64,000 nt of DNA from Pseudarthrobacter siccitolerans (GTDB lineage Bacteria; Actinomycetota; Actinomycetes; Actinomycetales; Micrococcaceae): the NCBI RefSeq assembly GCF_001046895.1, contig NZ_CAQI01000030.1:1-64000 (forward strand). Direction: 5' to 3'. The notes beneath the pieces are model-generated. The model ran no database searches. It saw only the letters and a program-made list of their open reading frames with translations, and was not told where the DNA came from. Made by a program: the position numbers and the translations under genes. Positions 50,903-59,438 of the stretch are shown piece after piece. Positions within the stretch are counted from its first letter, which is position 1. Each line of letters starts with the position of its first letter.

Positions 50903-51990
50903 CCATCACCGGCACCCGGCCCCATACGGGCAACATCCGGATCAGGGCGCTGCGGATCGGCCCCGCATCGGTCCGACTCAACCTCCGGGTGCTCCTCGTT
51001 GCCGCTGTGCTCGCCGTTGTCCTGGTGGGAGCCATGGCTTTGCACGTTGCCTTCGGCGGAACTCCCATGCCGTATCCGGATGTCCTGGCGGCCCTGCTCG
51101 GAGATGCCGGCAAGCCCCGCATCCACCTGGCAGTCACCGAATTCCGGGCCCCGCGGATGGTCGCGGCAGTGGTGGTTGGCGCGTCGTTGGCCGCAGCGGG
51201 AGCCATCACCCAGACGGTGGCCCGGAACCCTTTGGCCAGTCCTGACCTGCTGGGAGTGACGGCCGGGGCATCGTTGGGGGCCGTGGCCGTCCTGGTGGTA
51301 GCCGGAGGCGGGCATGCCGGCCTCAGCGGGATTGCAGCCACCGTGGGGATGCCGGCCGCAGCCTTCGCCGCCGGAATCCTCAGCGGTATTGCTGTTTATC
51401 TTCTTGCCTACCGGCGGGGCCTGGACAGCTACCGGCTGGTCCTGGCAGGCCTGGGCATTTCCGGCCTGGCCGCCAGCCTGACCACCTGGATCCTGACCCT
51501 GGGCGATGTCACGAGCGCCGCGCAGGCGCTCACGTGGATGACGGGCTCATTGAACGGCAAGGACTGGGCGACCGTCCAGCCCATGGCGGCTGCCGCCGTC
51601 GTCCTCATCCTTGCCGCGGTGGCAAGCGGGCGGTGGCTGCTGCTGACCAGCCTCGGTGACGATACCGCAATCGGGCTTGGTGTCCGGATCGGGACGGTAC
51701 GGATCATCGTCCTGACCATCGCCGTGCTGCTGGCCTCCGTTGCCACGGTCACCGCCGGGCCGGTGGCCTTTGTTGCCCTGGCCAGCCCGCAGATCGCCCG
51801 GTCATTGACAGCCGGCGTTACCCCGCCCGTGGGAGTGTCGGCGCTTGTTGGCGCGGTCTTCGTCCTGCTGGCGGACACTGTCTCAGCCAACGCCCTCAGC
51901 GTGCCCCTGCCGGTGGGCGTTGCCACCGCTGTCCTGGGCGCGCCCTTCCTGATCCACCTGCTCCTCAAGTACCAGCGGAGGCTGAGTTGA
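50899..51990 (+). CDS. FecCD-type siderophore permease, subunit 2
   Basis: This 363-residue permease is the second channel half: EFRAPRMVAAVVVGASLAAAGAITQTVARNPLASPDLLGVTAGASLGA and AGPVAFVALASPQIARSLTAG are the FecCD signatures. It overlaps the previous gene by ATGA and the next by TTGA, so the three transport genes are tightly coupled. It has about ten membrane segments. Confidence 0.94.
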   Translation: MTITGTRPHTGNIRIRALRIGPASVRLNLRVLLVAAVLAVVLVGAMALHVAFGGTPMPYPDVLAALLGDAGKPRIHLAVTEFRAPRMVAAVVVGASLAAAGAITQTVARNPLASPDLLGVTAGASLGAVAVLVVAGGGHAGLSGIAATVGMPAAAFAAGILSGIAVYLLAYRRGLDSYRLVLAGLGISGLAASLTTWILTLGDVTSAAQALTWMTGSLNGKDWATVQPMAAAAVVLILAAVASGRWLLLTSLGDDTAIGLGVRIGTVRIIVLTIAVLLASVATVTAGPVAFVALASPQIARSLTAGVTPPVGVSALVGAVFVLLADTVSANALSVPLPVGVATAVLGAPFLIHLLLKYQRRLS

Positions 51991-52811
51991 CCATCCCCAC
52001 CCGCCACACCGGGCTCACTGCCGAGAACCTCAGCCTTGGATACGACGGCCCCGCCATCATCCAGGACCTCACGCTGAGCGTCCCGCATGCCCGGATCACC
52101 TCCATCATCGGGCCCAACGGCTGCGGCAAGTCCACACTGCTGCGCGGCCTGGGCCGGCTGCTCACCCCCCGCTCGGGGCAGGTCCTCCTTGACGGCAAAC
52201 CACTGGGCGCACAATCCACCCGGCACATAGCCACCCGGATCAGTGTCCTGCCGCAGACGCCCACCGCACCGTCAGGCCTGACAGTGGCCGATCTGGTGTC
52301 CAGGGGCAGGCACCCCAGGCAAAAGTGGTACCAGCAGTTTTCCGTTGCGGACCAGGGCGTGGTGGAGGATGCACTCGAAGCCACCGACATCAGCGCACTG
52401 GCGGACATGCCGCTGGAGGACCTTTCCGGCGGCCAGCGCCAACGGGCGTGGATCTCGATGACGCTGGCGCAGGAAACGGGCATACTGCTCCTGGATGAGC
52501 CCACTACCTACCTTGACCTGGCCCATCAGGTGGATGTCCTGGAACTCGTCCGCCGGCTCAACCGGGAACGCGGCAGGACGGTGGTGATGGTGCTGCACGA
52601 CATCTCGCTGGCCGCCCGGTACTCGGACCACATCGTGGCCATGAAGGACGGCCGGATTGTCACCCAGGGCGCCCCGGCCGACGTCGTCACCCCCGGACTC
52701 CTCCGCGAGGTCTTCGACCTTGACGCCCACGTGGTCAACGAACCCACGGACGGGCGCCCCCACGTGATCCCTCTGGGGCACGCGGCACCGGCTCTGCCCG
52801 GGGGAGGGTGA
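51987..52811 (+). CDS. Siderophore ABC transporter ATP-binding protein
   Basis: This 274-residue ATPase powers the FecCD pair. Walker A is IIGPNGCGKSTLLRGL, the signature is LSGGQRQRAWI, Walker B is GILLLDEPTTYLDLAH, and the switch His is in MVLHDISLAARYSDH. It starts at TTG 51987 with a 4-bp TTGA overlap of the permease stop; no other start fits the family N-terminus (TIPTRHTGLTAENLSLGYDG). The 170 bp downstream contain no clear terminator. Confidence 0.93.
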   Translation: MTIPTRHTGLTAENLSLGYDGPAIIQDLTLSVPHARITSIIGPNGCGKSTLLRGLGRLLTPRSGQVLLDGKPLGAQSTRHIATRISVLPQTPTAPSGLTVADLVSRGRHPRQKWYQQFSVADQGVVEDALEATDISALADMPLEDLSGGQRQRAWISMTLAQETGILLLDEPTTYLDLAHQVDVLELVRRLNRERGRTVVMVLHDISLAARYSDHIVAMKDGRIVTQGAPADVVTPGLLREVFDLDAHVVNEPTDGRPHVIPLGHAAPALPGGG

Positions 52812-52981
52812 GCCGCTCACCGGCGGATCTATTGACAGGGCCCGCCCCCAGGCGCACGCTGATACCGCTGGGTGCCAGTGTTGGCACGGCATTAGACCTC
52901 ACCTAGGCCGGCCAACGAAGCCCGGGAGCGGTCTGGGCGCTCCGGATGAATAGTTCCACTAACTCCCATCAGGAGAAGGAA

Positions 52982-53356
52982 ATGGCCGGAGAAACAGTCA
53001 GAGCCCTTGAAGCCAAGTCATTCGACGAACCCGATGAACGGCGCCGCCCGCCCAAGACCGCCGTGGATGTGGTCAACGTCGGAGACACCACCCTGGGCAG
53101 GTTCACTTTCGAGCCGGGCTGGCGGTGGTCCGAGACCATCAAGACCGTGGTGCATACGGACAGCTGCCAGGTCAATCACGTGGGGATCTGCGCGGCGGGA
53201 ACGCTGACAGTACAAATGGACGACGGCACGCGGACCACGGTGGTCCCCGGGCACGCGTACACCATTCCGGCGGGCCATGACGCGTGGGTCGAAGGCGACC
53301 AGCCGTTCGTGGCGTACGAGATCATGAGTGCAGCCACTTTTGCCAAGCCTGCCTGA
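52982..53356 (+). CDS. Cupin-domain protein 1
   Basis: This 124-residue protein has a single cupin fold (LGRFTFEPGWRWSETIKTVVHTDSCQVNHVGICAAGTLTVQMDDGTRTTVVPGHAYTIPAGHDAWVEGD split across two motifs). The His/Glu pattern is only partly kept, so metal binding is uncertain. AGGAGAAGG lies just upstream of ATG 52982. It is followed 34 bp later by another cupin gene; the two are not close homologues but share the fold. Confidence 0.85.
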   Translation: MAGETVRALEAKSFDEPDERRRPPKTAVDVVNVGDTTLGRFTFEPGWRWSETIKTVVHTDSCQVNHVGICAAGTLTVQMDDGTRTTVVPGHAYTIPAGHDAWVEGDQPFVAYEIMSAATFAKPA

Positions 53357-53390
53357 TCCCGGAAACAAGACAAGGACAAGGAACAGGATC

Positions 53391-53762
53391 ATGGCAAAGT
53401 TGACGATCGACGACGGTTCCGCGCGCGTTGAGCGCATGCCGGGCTACGAGGGCCGCTACAAAGAGGCGGACGGTTACACCATCGCGTTTGAGCAGTTCGA
53501 AGAGGGCGGCGACTTCACACCGTACTACAAGGGACTGCCCGACGACAGATGCCAAAGCCATCACTGGGGCTACGTGGTGAAGGGCCAGCTCATCATGCAT
53601 ATGCCGGACGGCGACGAGGTGGTGGAGGCAGGGGAGGCGTACTACACGCCGCCCGGGCATACCGACGAGCTTGCTCCCGGGACGGTGTTGGTAGAGTTCA
53701 GCCCCACGGAGGAACTGCAGCGCACCCTCGCGGTAGTGGCGAAGAACCTGGAAGCGGAATAG
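53391..53762 (+). CDS. Cupin-domain protein 2
   Basis: This 123-residue protein has a cupin core: CQSHHWGYVVKGQLIMHMPDGDEVVEAGEAYYTPPGHTDELAPGTVLVEFSP. Two His in the first motif and one in the second could hold a metal. It lies between cupin 1 and the hydrolase gene, all on the same strand with short gaps, so a common transcript is likely. The role is unknown. Confidence 0.85.
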   Translation: MAKLTIDDGSARVERMPGYEGRYKEADGYTIAFEQFEEGGDFTPYYKGLPDDRCQSHHWGYVVKGQLIMHMPDGDEVVEAGEAYYTPPGHTDELAPGTVLVEFSPTEELQRTLAVVAKNLEAE

Positions 53763-53824
53763 AACAGCGGCCGACGGCGGGCGGCCGGGTCCCGTACGAA
53801 GGGTCCAGTAAGGAGCGGCATTCC

Positions 53825-54838
53825 ATGCATGCATTTCCTGAACAAGCCTCCGAGCGGCAGGGCGCCACCGCCCACCCGCCCCGCAAGAAGTCCCGGCGCG
53901 GGCTGTGGCGTGCCGGGATCGCCGCCCTCATCATCCTGGGGCTGATCCTTCTGTCCATGGCGGTCAACCTGATCCTGGAGCGGACGGAAAAGGCGAACAC
54001 GCCTGCCTACGGTGAGCGAGTCGCCGTCGGAAGCGGTTTTCTGAACGTCTCCCGGAACGGCCAGGCGGGCCAGCCGATCGTCCTCCTGAGCGGGTTGGGA
54101 ACGCCGGCTCCTGCCCTCGATTTCCAGCCCTTGATCCGTGAGCTCAACGGCTTCGACGCGATCGTGGTGGAGGGCTTCGGGTATGGCTACAGCGACCCGG
54201 AAGCCGGCCCGCGGACCAACGAGAACATCAGCAACGAGCTGCACGAAGTGCTGGCCAAGCTTCAGGTGAAGCAGCCGTATGTGCTGGCCGGGCACTCGAT
54301 CGCCGGTTTCTACATGCTTGACTACGCCAACCGGTACCGTTCGGAGGTGGCTGCGGTGGTGGGCATCGACGCCACCATTCCGAAGCCCGGGAATGAACCG
54401 GTGCCGGACCCGCAGCCGGAGTTCAACTGGCAGCGGGCCCTGGTGGTCTCGGGAGTGTTCCGCGCGGTGACCTCGGTGGCGCCCGGCCTCATCGACCCGG
54501 ACAGCAAGGCCTATACCGACGACGAGCTGCGGCGCATGCGGATGATGATGAACTGGAATTTCGGCAACCCGGCCGTGGTGGATGAGACGGCCCGGATCGG
54601 GAACAACTCCGTTGCCCTTCGCGGTGTGACGTATCCGGACGACCTGCCCGTCCTGGCTTTCGTCGCCGACGAAAAGACCGAGCACACGGCGGAAAAAGCT
54701 GCCGCGGCGGAGAACCTGCTGCAGAACGTAAAACGCCACGAGATCGTCAAACTCGAAGGCAACCACTACCTGCACTGGACGCAGTCGCCGAAAATGGCAG
54801 AGACTATCCGGACGTTCCTGGGGGGCGGAAATGGGTGA
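53825..54838 (+). CDS. Membrane-anchored alpha/beta hydrolase
   Basis: This 337-residue protein has a cytoplasmic basic N-terminus, one membrane segment (about 30-50, AGIAALIILGLILLSMAVNLIL) and an alpha/beta-hydrolase domain with the nucleophile in LAGHSIAGFYMLDY (Ser in GHSIAG), an acid in FVADEKTE and the His in EGNHYLHW. The catalytic domain probably faces outside. AAGGAG lies 9 nt before ATG 53825. It overlaps the next gene by 8 bp, which suggests coupled translation. Confidence 0.88.
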   Translation: MHAFPEQASERQGATAHPPRKKSRRGLWRAGIAALIILGLILLSMAVNLILERTEKANTPAYGERVAVGSGFLNVSRNGQAGQPIVLLSGLGTPAPALDFQPLIRELNGFDAIVVEGFGYGYSDPEAGPRTNENISNELHEVLAKLQVKQPYVLAGHSIAGFYMLDYANRYRSEVAAVVGIDATIPKPGNEPVPDPQPEFNWQRALVVSGVFRAVTSVAPGLIDPDSKAYTDDELRRMRMMMNWNFGNPAVVDETARIGNNSVALRGVTYPDDLPVLAFVADEKTEHTAEKAAAAENLLQNVKRHEIVKLEGNHYLHWTQSPKMAETIRTFLGGGNG

Positions 54839-55283
54839 TTCGGAACTGACTGAAGTCCGCGGGTTGTATGAGGCCTTGATCGGTGCCTGGAACAGGCGGG
54901 ACGCCCGGGCAATGGCGGACTGCTTCAGGAAAGGCGGGCTCCAGATCGGGTTCGATGGCAGCACCGCTACCGGACCGGATGAGATCTTCCGGCACCTCGA
55001 TCCCATCTTCAAGGGTCACGCCACCGCCACGTACGTCACCAAGGTGCGCGAAGTACGCCGGCTCGCACCCGATACCGCGCTGCTGACCGCCATCGCCGGA
55101 CTGGTGCCCCCGGGCCGGGTGGACATTTCACCGGCAACCAACGCCCATCAAACGCTGGTGGCCGTGCGCGAGGACGGGGTCTGGGGCATCGAACTCTTCC
55201 AGAACACGCCCGCTCAGTTCCATGGCAGGCCCGAGCTGGTCAACGCGATGACGGCAGAGCTGCATCAACTGCTTCCAAAGTGA
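54831..55283 (+). CDS. NTF2-fold protein, SgcJ/EcaC-like
   Basis: This 150-residue protein has the SgcJ/EcaC-type NTF2-like fold: LYEALIGAWNRRDARAMADCFRKGGLQIGFDGSTATGPDEIFRHLDPIFKG and LTAIAGLVPPGRVDISPATNAHQTLVAVREDGVWGIELFQNTPAQFHGRPE. Members often act as small-molecule-binding or isomerase-like proteins; the ligand is unknown. It overlaps the hydrolase gene by 8 bp. Confidence 0.88.
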   Translation: MGDSELTEVRGLYEALIGAWNRRDARAMADCFRKGGLQIGFDGSTATGPDEIFRHLDPIFKGHATATYVTKVREVRRLAPDTALLTAIAGLVPPGRVDISPATNAHQTLVAVREDGVWGIELFQNTPAQFHGRPELVNAMTAELHQLLPK

Positions 55284-55323
55284 AGCCAACAGCCAAGACT
55301 ACTTCCGCCGGCCATCGGGCACT

Positions 55324-55364
55324 TGTATGATGTGGACCGGAGAGCCGGGAAGCCTGGTCGGCCC
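55324..55364 (+). promoter_or_regulatory. Leader element upstream of ABC exporter, shared with nhaA
   Basis: TGTATGATG (extended -10-like) is followed 20 nt later by GCCGGGAAGCCTGGTCGGC (55344-55362), one mismatch from the nhaA leader element at 30572-30590. The leader to the ATPase start is about 100 nt and contains further possible hairpins (GGAAGGCATGCGGC). Confidence 0.5.
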
Positions 55365-55436
55365 GTGTGCTGGAAGGCATGCGGCACGCCCCTGGCATCC
55401 GCCTTGGGTGTGGTTGCTGCGACCCAAGGAACGGCC

Positions 55437-56387
55437 ATGCATCAAGCACAACCTCCCGTCATCCACACCGCCGGCCTCGTCAAAAGGTTCGGCGGCACTG
55501 CCGCGCTTGCCGGTCTGGACCTCTCCGTCAGGCCTGGCGAAGTCCACGGCTTCCTCGGTCCCAACGGAGCTGGAAAATCCACCACGCTGCGCATCCTGCT
55601 GGGCCTGATCCGCCCCACATCCGGTAAGGCACGGGTGTTCGGCATGGACCCGTGGGCCGAGCCGGTGCGCGCACACCGGGACATAGCGTATGTCCCCGGC
55701 GACGTGACGCTGTGGCCCAACCTCACCGGCGGCGAAGTGATCGACCTGCTCGCCGGGCTTCGCGGCGGCGCGGACGAGGGCCTGCGCCGGCAGCTGATAG
55801 ACGAGTTTGACTTCGATCCGCGGAAAAAGGCGCGGACCTATTCGAAAGGCAACAGGCAGAAGGCGGCCCTGATCGCGGCGTTTGCCAGGCCCGCCCGCCT
55901 CTATTTACTGGACGAACCGAGCTCGGGCCTGGATCCGGTGATGGATGCCGTGTTCCGGCGGCATGTCCGCCGGGTCACTGCGGACGGGGCAACGGTACTG
56001 CTGTCCAGCCACATCCTGGCCGAGGTGGAACAGCTGTGTGACAGGGTAACCATCATCCGGTCCGGTGCGGCGGTGGAGTCCGGGACCCTGGCGGAACTTC
56101 GGCACCTGACGCGGATCCGCTTCCGGATAACTTCAACGCTGGCGCCGGAGGTGCTGGCGGCCCGGCCCGGCATCCATGACCTCCGCAGTGACGGGGGTTC
56201 CACAGTGTTCGACGCCGACCCCGCCCACCTCAGCTCTGTCCTGGCGGACCTGGCAGCGGCCGGAATCACGGGCATCACGGCGGCGCCTCCGTCCCTGGAG
56301 GAGCTGTTTATGCGCCATTACGGCGAGCAAGCTGCCGGCCGGGAGAGCCGGGTAAGCCTGAAAAGCGGAAAGGGCCAGGCCCTGTGA
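55437..56387 (+). CDS. ABC exporter ATP-binding protein
   Basis: This 316-residue ATPase has Walker A FLGPNGAGKSTTLRIL, signature YSKGNRQKAALIAAFARP (a variant of LSGGQ), Walker B LYLLDEPSSGLDPVMD and switch His in LLSSHILAEVEQL. A C-terminal extension of about 90 residues is typical of drug/antibiotic exporter ATPases. ATG 55437 has AAGGA upstream. It overlaps the permease gene by 4 bp (GTGA). Export substrate is unknown; the leader element before it is shared with nhaA. Confidence 0.92.
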   Translation: MHQAQPPVIHTAGLVKRFGGTAALAGLDLSVRPGEVHGFLGPNGAGKSTTLRILLGLIRPTSGKARVFGMDPWAEPVRAHRDIAYVPGDVTLWPNLTGGEVIDLLAGLRGGADEGLRRQLIDEFDFDPRKKARTYSKGNRQKAALIAAFARPARLYLLDEPSSGLDPVMDAVFRRHVRRVTADGATVLLSSHILAEVEQLCDRVTIIRSGAAVESGTLAELRHLTRIRFRITSTLAPEVLAARPGIHDLRSDGGSTVFDADPAHLSSVLADLAAAGITGITAAPPSLEELFMRHYGEQAAGRESRVSLKSGKGQAL

Positions 56388-58006
56388 TGGGCGCCGTTTT
56401 GAGGCTGGGCCTGCTCCAGGCCCGCCGGGACCACGGAGTGCTGGCCGCCTGGATCCTGGGCATCACCGGAATTGGCTATGCGGCTGCCACCGCCATCACC
56501 ACGCAGTTCAGTGCGGACAACGAGCGCGCGGCCCTGATTTCCACGGCCGCGGCAAGTCCCGCCTTCCTGTTCCTCCGGGGGCTCCCGGACGGCATCAGCA
56601 CAGGGGCGGTGACGTTCTTCCAGGGTTTTTCGTTCACCGCAGTCCTGGCTGGGCTGATGAGTACGCTCCTGGTGGTCCGGCACACCCGCGCGGATGAGGA
56701 CCAAGGCCGCCTGGAACTGGTGGGATCCACCCCGGTGGCCAGGACGGCGTCCCTGCTGGCGGCCCTGCTGCTCAGTGTCTGCGCCAACGGAATCCTGGCC
56801 TTGGCTGTTGCCGCCGGCTTCATCGGCGCGGGGCTCCCAGTTGCCGGATCCTTCCTCGCGGGCGCAGCCGTGGGCGCCGTGGGCCTGTTCTTCGCGGCCG
56901 CCGCCGCGGTGGTGGCCCAGGTTATGCCCTCGGGCCGCAGCGCGAACGGAGTTTCCGCCGCCGTGGTGGGTGGTGCCTACCTGATACGGGGCGCAGGTGA
57001 TGCCCTCGGCACGGCCGACAGCTCGCTGCTGCACGTCACCGCGGCCTGGCCATCCGTGCTCTCACCCATCGGCTGGGGCCAGCGCATCCGGCCTTTCACG
57101 GACAGTGATCCCGTGCCCTTGCTGATACTCACCGCCGGGGCAGTGATCCTGGCTGTGGCAGCTGCAGCACTGCAGAACAGCAGGGACCTGGGCGCGAGCT
57201 ACATTGCGGCAGACGAATCAGGAGCGGAACGGGCGCGCTCCGGCCTGGTCTCGATGCTGGGGCTGGCATGGCGTCTCCAGCGGGGAACCCTGGCAGGATG
57301 GAGCGTGACAGCCGGAGTGCTGGGCGTGGTGGCCGGCGGGCTGGGCCCGGTGATCCGGGATGCCCTGGCGGGAAATCCGTCCGTGGCGGAATTGATGAGC
57401 CGGCTCGTGCCGGGCGAAGCGGCCATGGTGGACCTCTTCACCGCCGCCATGCTGGGCCTCGCGGGGATCATGGCTGCCGCGGCCGGCATCCAGGCCGTGC
57501 TGCGGCTGTGGACGGAAGAGGCTGAAGGGCGGGCTGAACTGCTGCTGGCGGTTCCGGCGTCGCGGCTGCGCTGGATAGGAGGATCGCTGGCCGTCGCGGC
57601 AATCTCGACGACGGCAGTCGCCGCTGCGGCGGGAGTCTCGGCCGCCGTCGTGCTCGCCCTGGTGCAGGCGGGCGGCAGCAGCCCCGGGATGGTGCTGGCC
57701 GGCGCCCTGGCGCACGTCCCGGCAGCGCTCGTTTTCCCTGCCCTGACCGTGCTCGTGTTCTCGGTCCGGCCCCGGTGGGCGGGACCTTTTGGCTGGAATT
57801 CCCTGGCGGGAGCACTGGTCCTGGGACAGTTTGGCGGATTGCTGGGGCTGCCTGCCTGGCTCCAGGACCTGAGCCCGTTCCGGCATTCGTCAGGGATGCC
57901 CGTTGAAGCCTTCAACCTTGACGGCGCCCTGCTGATGGGGGTCCTTGCTGTGGCTGCGGCGGCAGCAGCCGGCCGCCTGGTGCGGGAGAGGGATCTGGCC
58001 GTCTGA
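56384..58006 (+). CDS. ABC exporter permease (polyketide-antibiotic exporter type)
   Basis: This 540-residue membrane protein has about twelve segments in two six-helix halves, with FFQGFSFTAVLAGLMSTLLVVRHTRADEDQGRLELVGSTPVARTASL in the first half and LWTEEAEGRAELLLAVPASRLRWIGGSLAVAA in the second. The R-x-E-E/D-x-G-R-x-E-L motif in each half is typical of this actinobacterial family. Start is GTG 56384 or ATG 56387. It pairs with the ATPase upstream. Confidence 0.93.
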   Translation: MMGAVLRLGLLQARRDHGVLAAWILGITGIGYAAATAITTQFSADNERAALISTAAASPAFLFLRGLPDGISTGAVTFFQGFSFTAVLAGLMSTLLVVRHTRADEDQGRLELVGSTPVARTASLLAALLLSVCANGILALAVAAGFIGAGLPVAGSFLAGAAVGAVGLFFAAAAAVVAQVMPSGRSANGVSAAVVGGAYLIRGAGDALGTADSSLLHVTAAWPSVLSPIGWGQRIRPFTDSDPVPLLILTAGAVILAVAAAALQNSRDLGASYIAADESGAERARSGLVSMLGLAWRLQRGTLAGWSVTAGVLGVVAGGLGPVIRDALAGNPSVAELMSRLVPGEAAMVDLFTAAMLGLAGIMAAAAGIQAVLRLWTEEAEGRAELLLAVPASRLRWIGGSLAVAAISTTAVAAAAGVSAAVVLALVQAGGSSPGMVLAGALAHVPAALVFPALTVLVFSVRPRWAGPFGWNSLAGALVLGQFGGLLGLPAWLQDLSPFRHSSGMPVEAFNLDGALLMGVLAVAAAAAAGRLVRERDLAV

Positions 58007-58020
58007 AGATGGCATATGAC

Positions 58021-58049
58021 TTGACTGCCTTTGGACGCTCCGTTAGATT
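58021..58049 (+). promoter_or_regulatory. Sigma70-like promoter of the peptide locus
   Basis: TTGACT (58021-58026) and TAGATT (58044-58049) are spaced by exactly 17 bp. This is the best housekeeping-type promoter seen in the window. Transcription would start near 58056, giving a leader ahead of the short frames. Confidence 0.7.
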
Positions 58050-58077
58050 GCGAAAGCATTTTCTTTGAGGGGGACAA

Positions 58078-58128
58078 ATGGAAATCCAGGCAGCCACAAA
58101 CAGTGGCCGGTGGCGTACTTATCTCTGA
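58078..58128 (+). CDS. Possible 16-residue leader peptide
   Basis: MEIQAATNSGRWRTYL is preceded by GAGGGGG at a good distance and by the strong promoter. It could be a leader peptide or a chance reading. No homologue is known to me. Confidence 0.3.
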   Translation: MEIQAATNSGRWRTYL

Positions 58129-58276
58129 TAGCCGTTCCGGTCATTCGCGTCCATTGCGCCTTGGCAGAAGTTTTGGTAACGGCTGTTTCCCGTTTACCAC
58201 ATGTTTACCCGCTGCTGAACCCAGCGCCGATTCAAGCCGGGCAAATTCACCTGCACGGCAGCATTGCTGTACCGGA

Positions 58277-58345
58277 ATGAGCAATAGCAAAAGAAGCGTA
58301 CTTAGTAAGTCTATCGACTTTATTAAAGGTGCTATGCTCCTCTAG
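58277..58345 (+). CDS. Possible 22-residue amphipathic peptide
   Basis: This frame reads MSNSKRSVLSKSIDFIKGAM plus two Leu: basic, then amphipathic and hydrophobic. The ATG overlaps a TGA of another frame. No clear ribosome binding site is present. Such a peptide could act on membranes; evidence is thin. Confidence 0.25.
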   Translation: MSNSKRSVLSKSIDFIKGAMLL

Positions 58346-58394
58346 GTCCTGCCGAACAGTGCAGCGACTTACATGGAAAAATAATGGGGGAAAT

Positions 58395-58634
58395 ATGCTG
58401 GCAGCGACTGCAGGCAATGTAAGCAGCACAATGGTGATGGCCCGTAACAAAGTGGACGGCATGATTGTCAGGTACGACGGATGGTTTCTCGTGCTTCTTG
58501 CTGTGCTGATGGTATTGGCCTTCGCGCTGCTGGCAGCAATGGCTATCTGGTGCCTTTCGCAGGGCAAGGGACGCTTCACTGGCAATTGGCAGTGGAGCCA
58601 GTGGGGCGTCTCCGTCCTGGTCGAATGCCGCTAG
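58395..58634 (+). CDS. Short membrane peptide, bacteriocin-precursor-like
   Basis: This 79-residue peptide has a polar N-terminal third (1-30), one very hydrophobic helix (31-52) and a Trp/Cys-containing C-terminal part (53-79): WCLSQGKGRFTGNWQWSQW and VLVECR. Two Cys (53 and 78) could form a disulfide around a 24-residue loop, and five Trp is high for its size. GGGGGAAAT precedes ATG 58395. It is followed by an ABC ATPase, a permease, a small membrane protein and an M50-type protease. The layout resembles loci that make and export membrane-active peptides, but no named family fits. Confidence 0.6.
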   Translation: MLAATAGNVSSTMVMARNKVDGMIVRYDGWFLVLLAVLMVLAFALLAAMAIWCLSQGKGRFTGNWQWSQWGVSVLVECR

Positions 58635-58718
58635 ATCTGTCATAGCGTGAACGTCATGGTGACGCGTTCTGCAGCTGCAGGGCGCGCCACCATGGTGAAG
58701 CATGAAAGGGGAATATCA

Positions 58719-59438
58719 ATGCTTCTCAGCGTCAAAAATCTGGACTACTCGTACAACTCCCGCAGCCAGGTGCTTCACGGCGTCTCCTTCGACCTTGCCG
58801 GCGGCCGGATCGTCGGCCTTATCGGCCCTAACGGATCCGGCAAATCCACCCTGATCAAGGTCATCCTTGATCTGCTGAAGCTGCAGCGGGGCGCTGTTGT
58901 CATCGCAGGCGGCAGCAACCAGGACCGCAAAGCGAAGATGGCGTCGATTTATCTATCGAGCAATGACTACCTGCCGGAGTTCCTGAGCGGCGAGGAGTAC
59001 TTGAGGTTCATGCACGGGCTGTACGGCGAGGAGCTCGACGTGGACGAAATGACGCTGCAGTTTGAACGGTATTCAATGCGCGGCCGGCAGCGGGACCTGA
59101 TTGAGGACTACTCGCACGGGATGCGGAAAAAGGTCCAGCTGATCGCCGCCCTGATGCTAAAACGTCCGCTCACCGTCATCGACGAAACCCTGAACGGCGT
59201 GGACCTGGACGCCGTCTACACCTTCGAGGCGGACGTCCGGAAGCTCGCAAGCGAGGGGCGGTCCGTGCTGCTGTGCAGCCATGATTTCGGGATGCTCGAA
59301 AACGTGGCGGACGAGGTGATGGTGCTGAACATGGGCGCCCTTGTCTCGAAGTCCAGCACCAGCGAAATTCTTGCGGACAACGGATCGCTCAGCAGCCTCG
59401 CACGTGAACTCGTCCAGGCTATGGACGCCCCTCAGTGA
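58719..59438 (+). CDS. ABC transporter ATP-binding protein of the peptide locus
   Basis: This 239-residue ATPase has Walker A IGPNGSGKSTLIKV (36-49), signature YSHGMRKKVQL (a variant with SHGMR in place of SGGQ), Walker B LTVIDETLNGVDLDAV and switch His in LLCSHDFGMLENVADEV. It resembles YydI/BcrA-type ATPases linked to peptide export or immunity. ATG 58719 follows GAAAGGGGAA; a longer upstream frame lacks support. It overlaps the permease gene by 4 bp. Confidence 0.9.
   Translation: MLLSVKNLDYSYNSRSQVLHGVSFDLAGGRIVGLIGPNGSGKSTLIKVILDLLKLQRGAVVIAGGSNQDRKAKMASIYLSSNDYLPEFLSGEEYLRFMHGLYGEELDVDEMTLQFERYSMRGRQRDLIEDYSHGMRKKVQLIAALMLKRPLTVIDETLNGVDLDAVYTFEADVRKLASEGRSVLLCSHDFGMLENVADEVMVLNMGALVSKSSTSEILADNGSLSSLARELVQAMDAPQ

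Larger units (their letters stand above)
58007..58394. other. Promoter and leader region of the peptide locus
   Basis: This 388-bp stretch is less GC-rich than its neighbours. It contains a strong promoter (58021-58049) and two possible short open frames (58078-58128, 58277-58345). No long gene is convincing; a TTG-started frame 58065-58280 has no ribosome binding site. Confidence 0.6.

Noticed and set aside
58065..58280. A 71-residue TTG-started frame in the peptide-locus leader
   Set aside because: No ribosome binding site, mixed codon use; kept only as part of the leader description.
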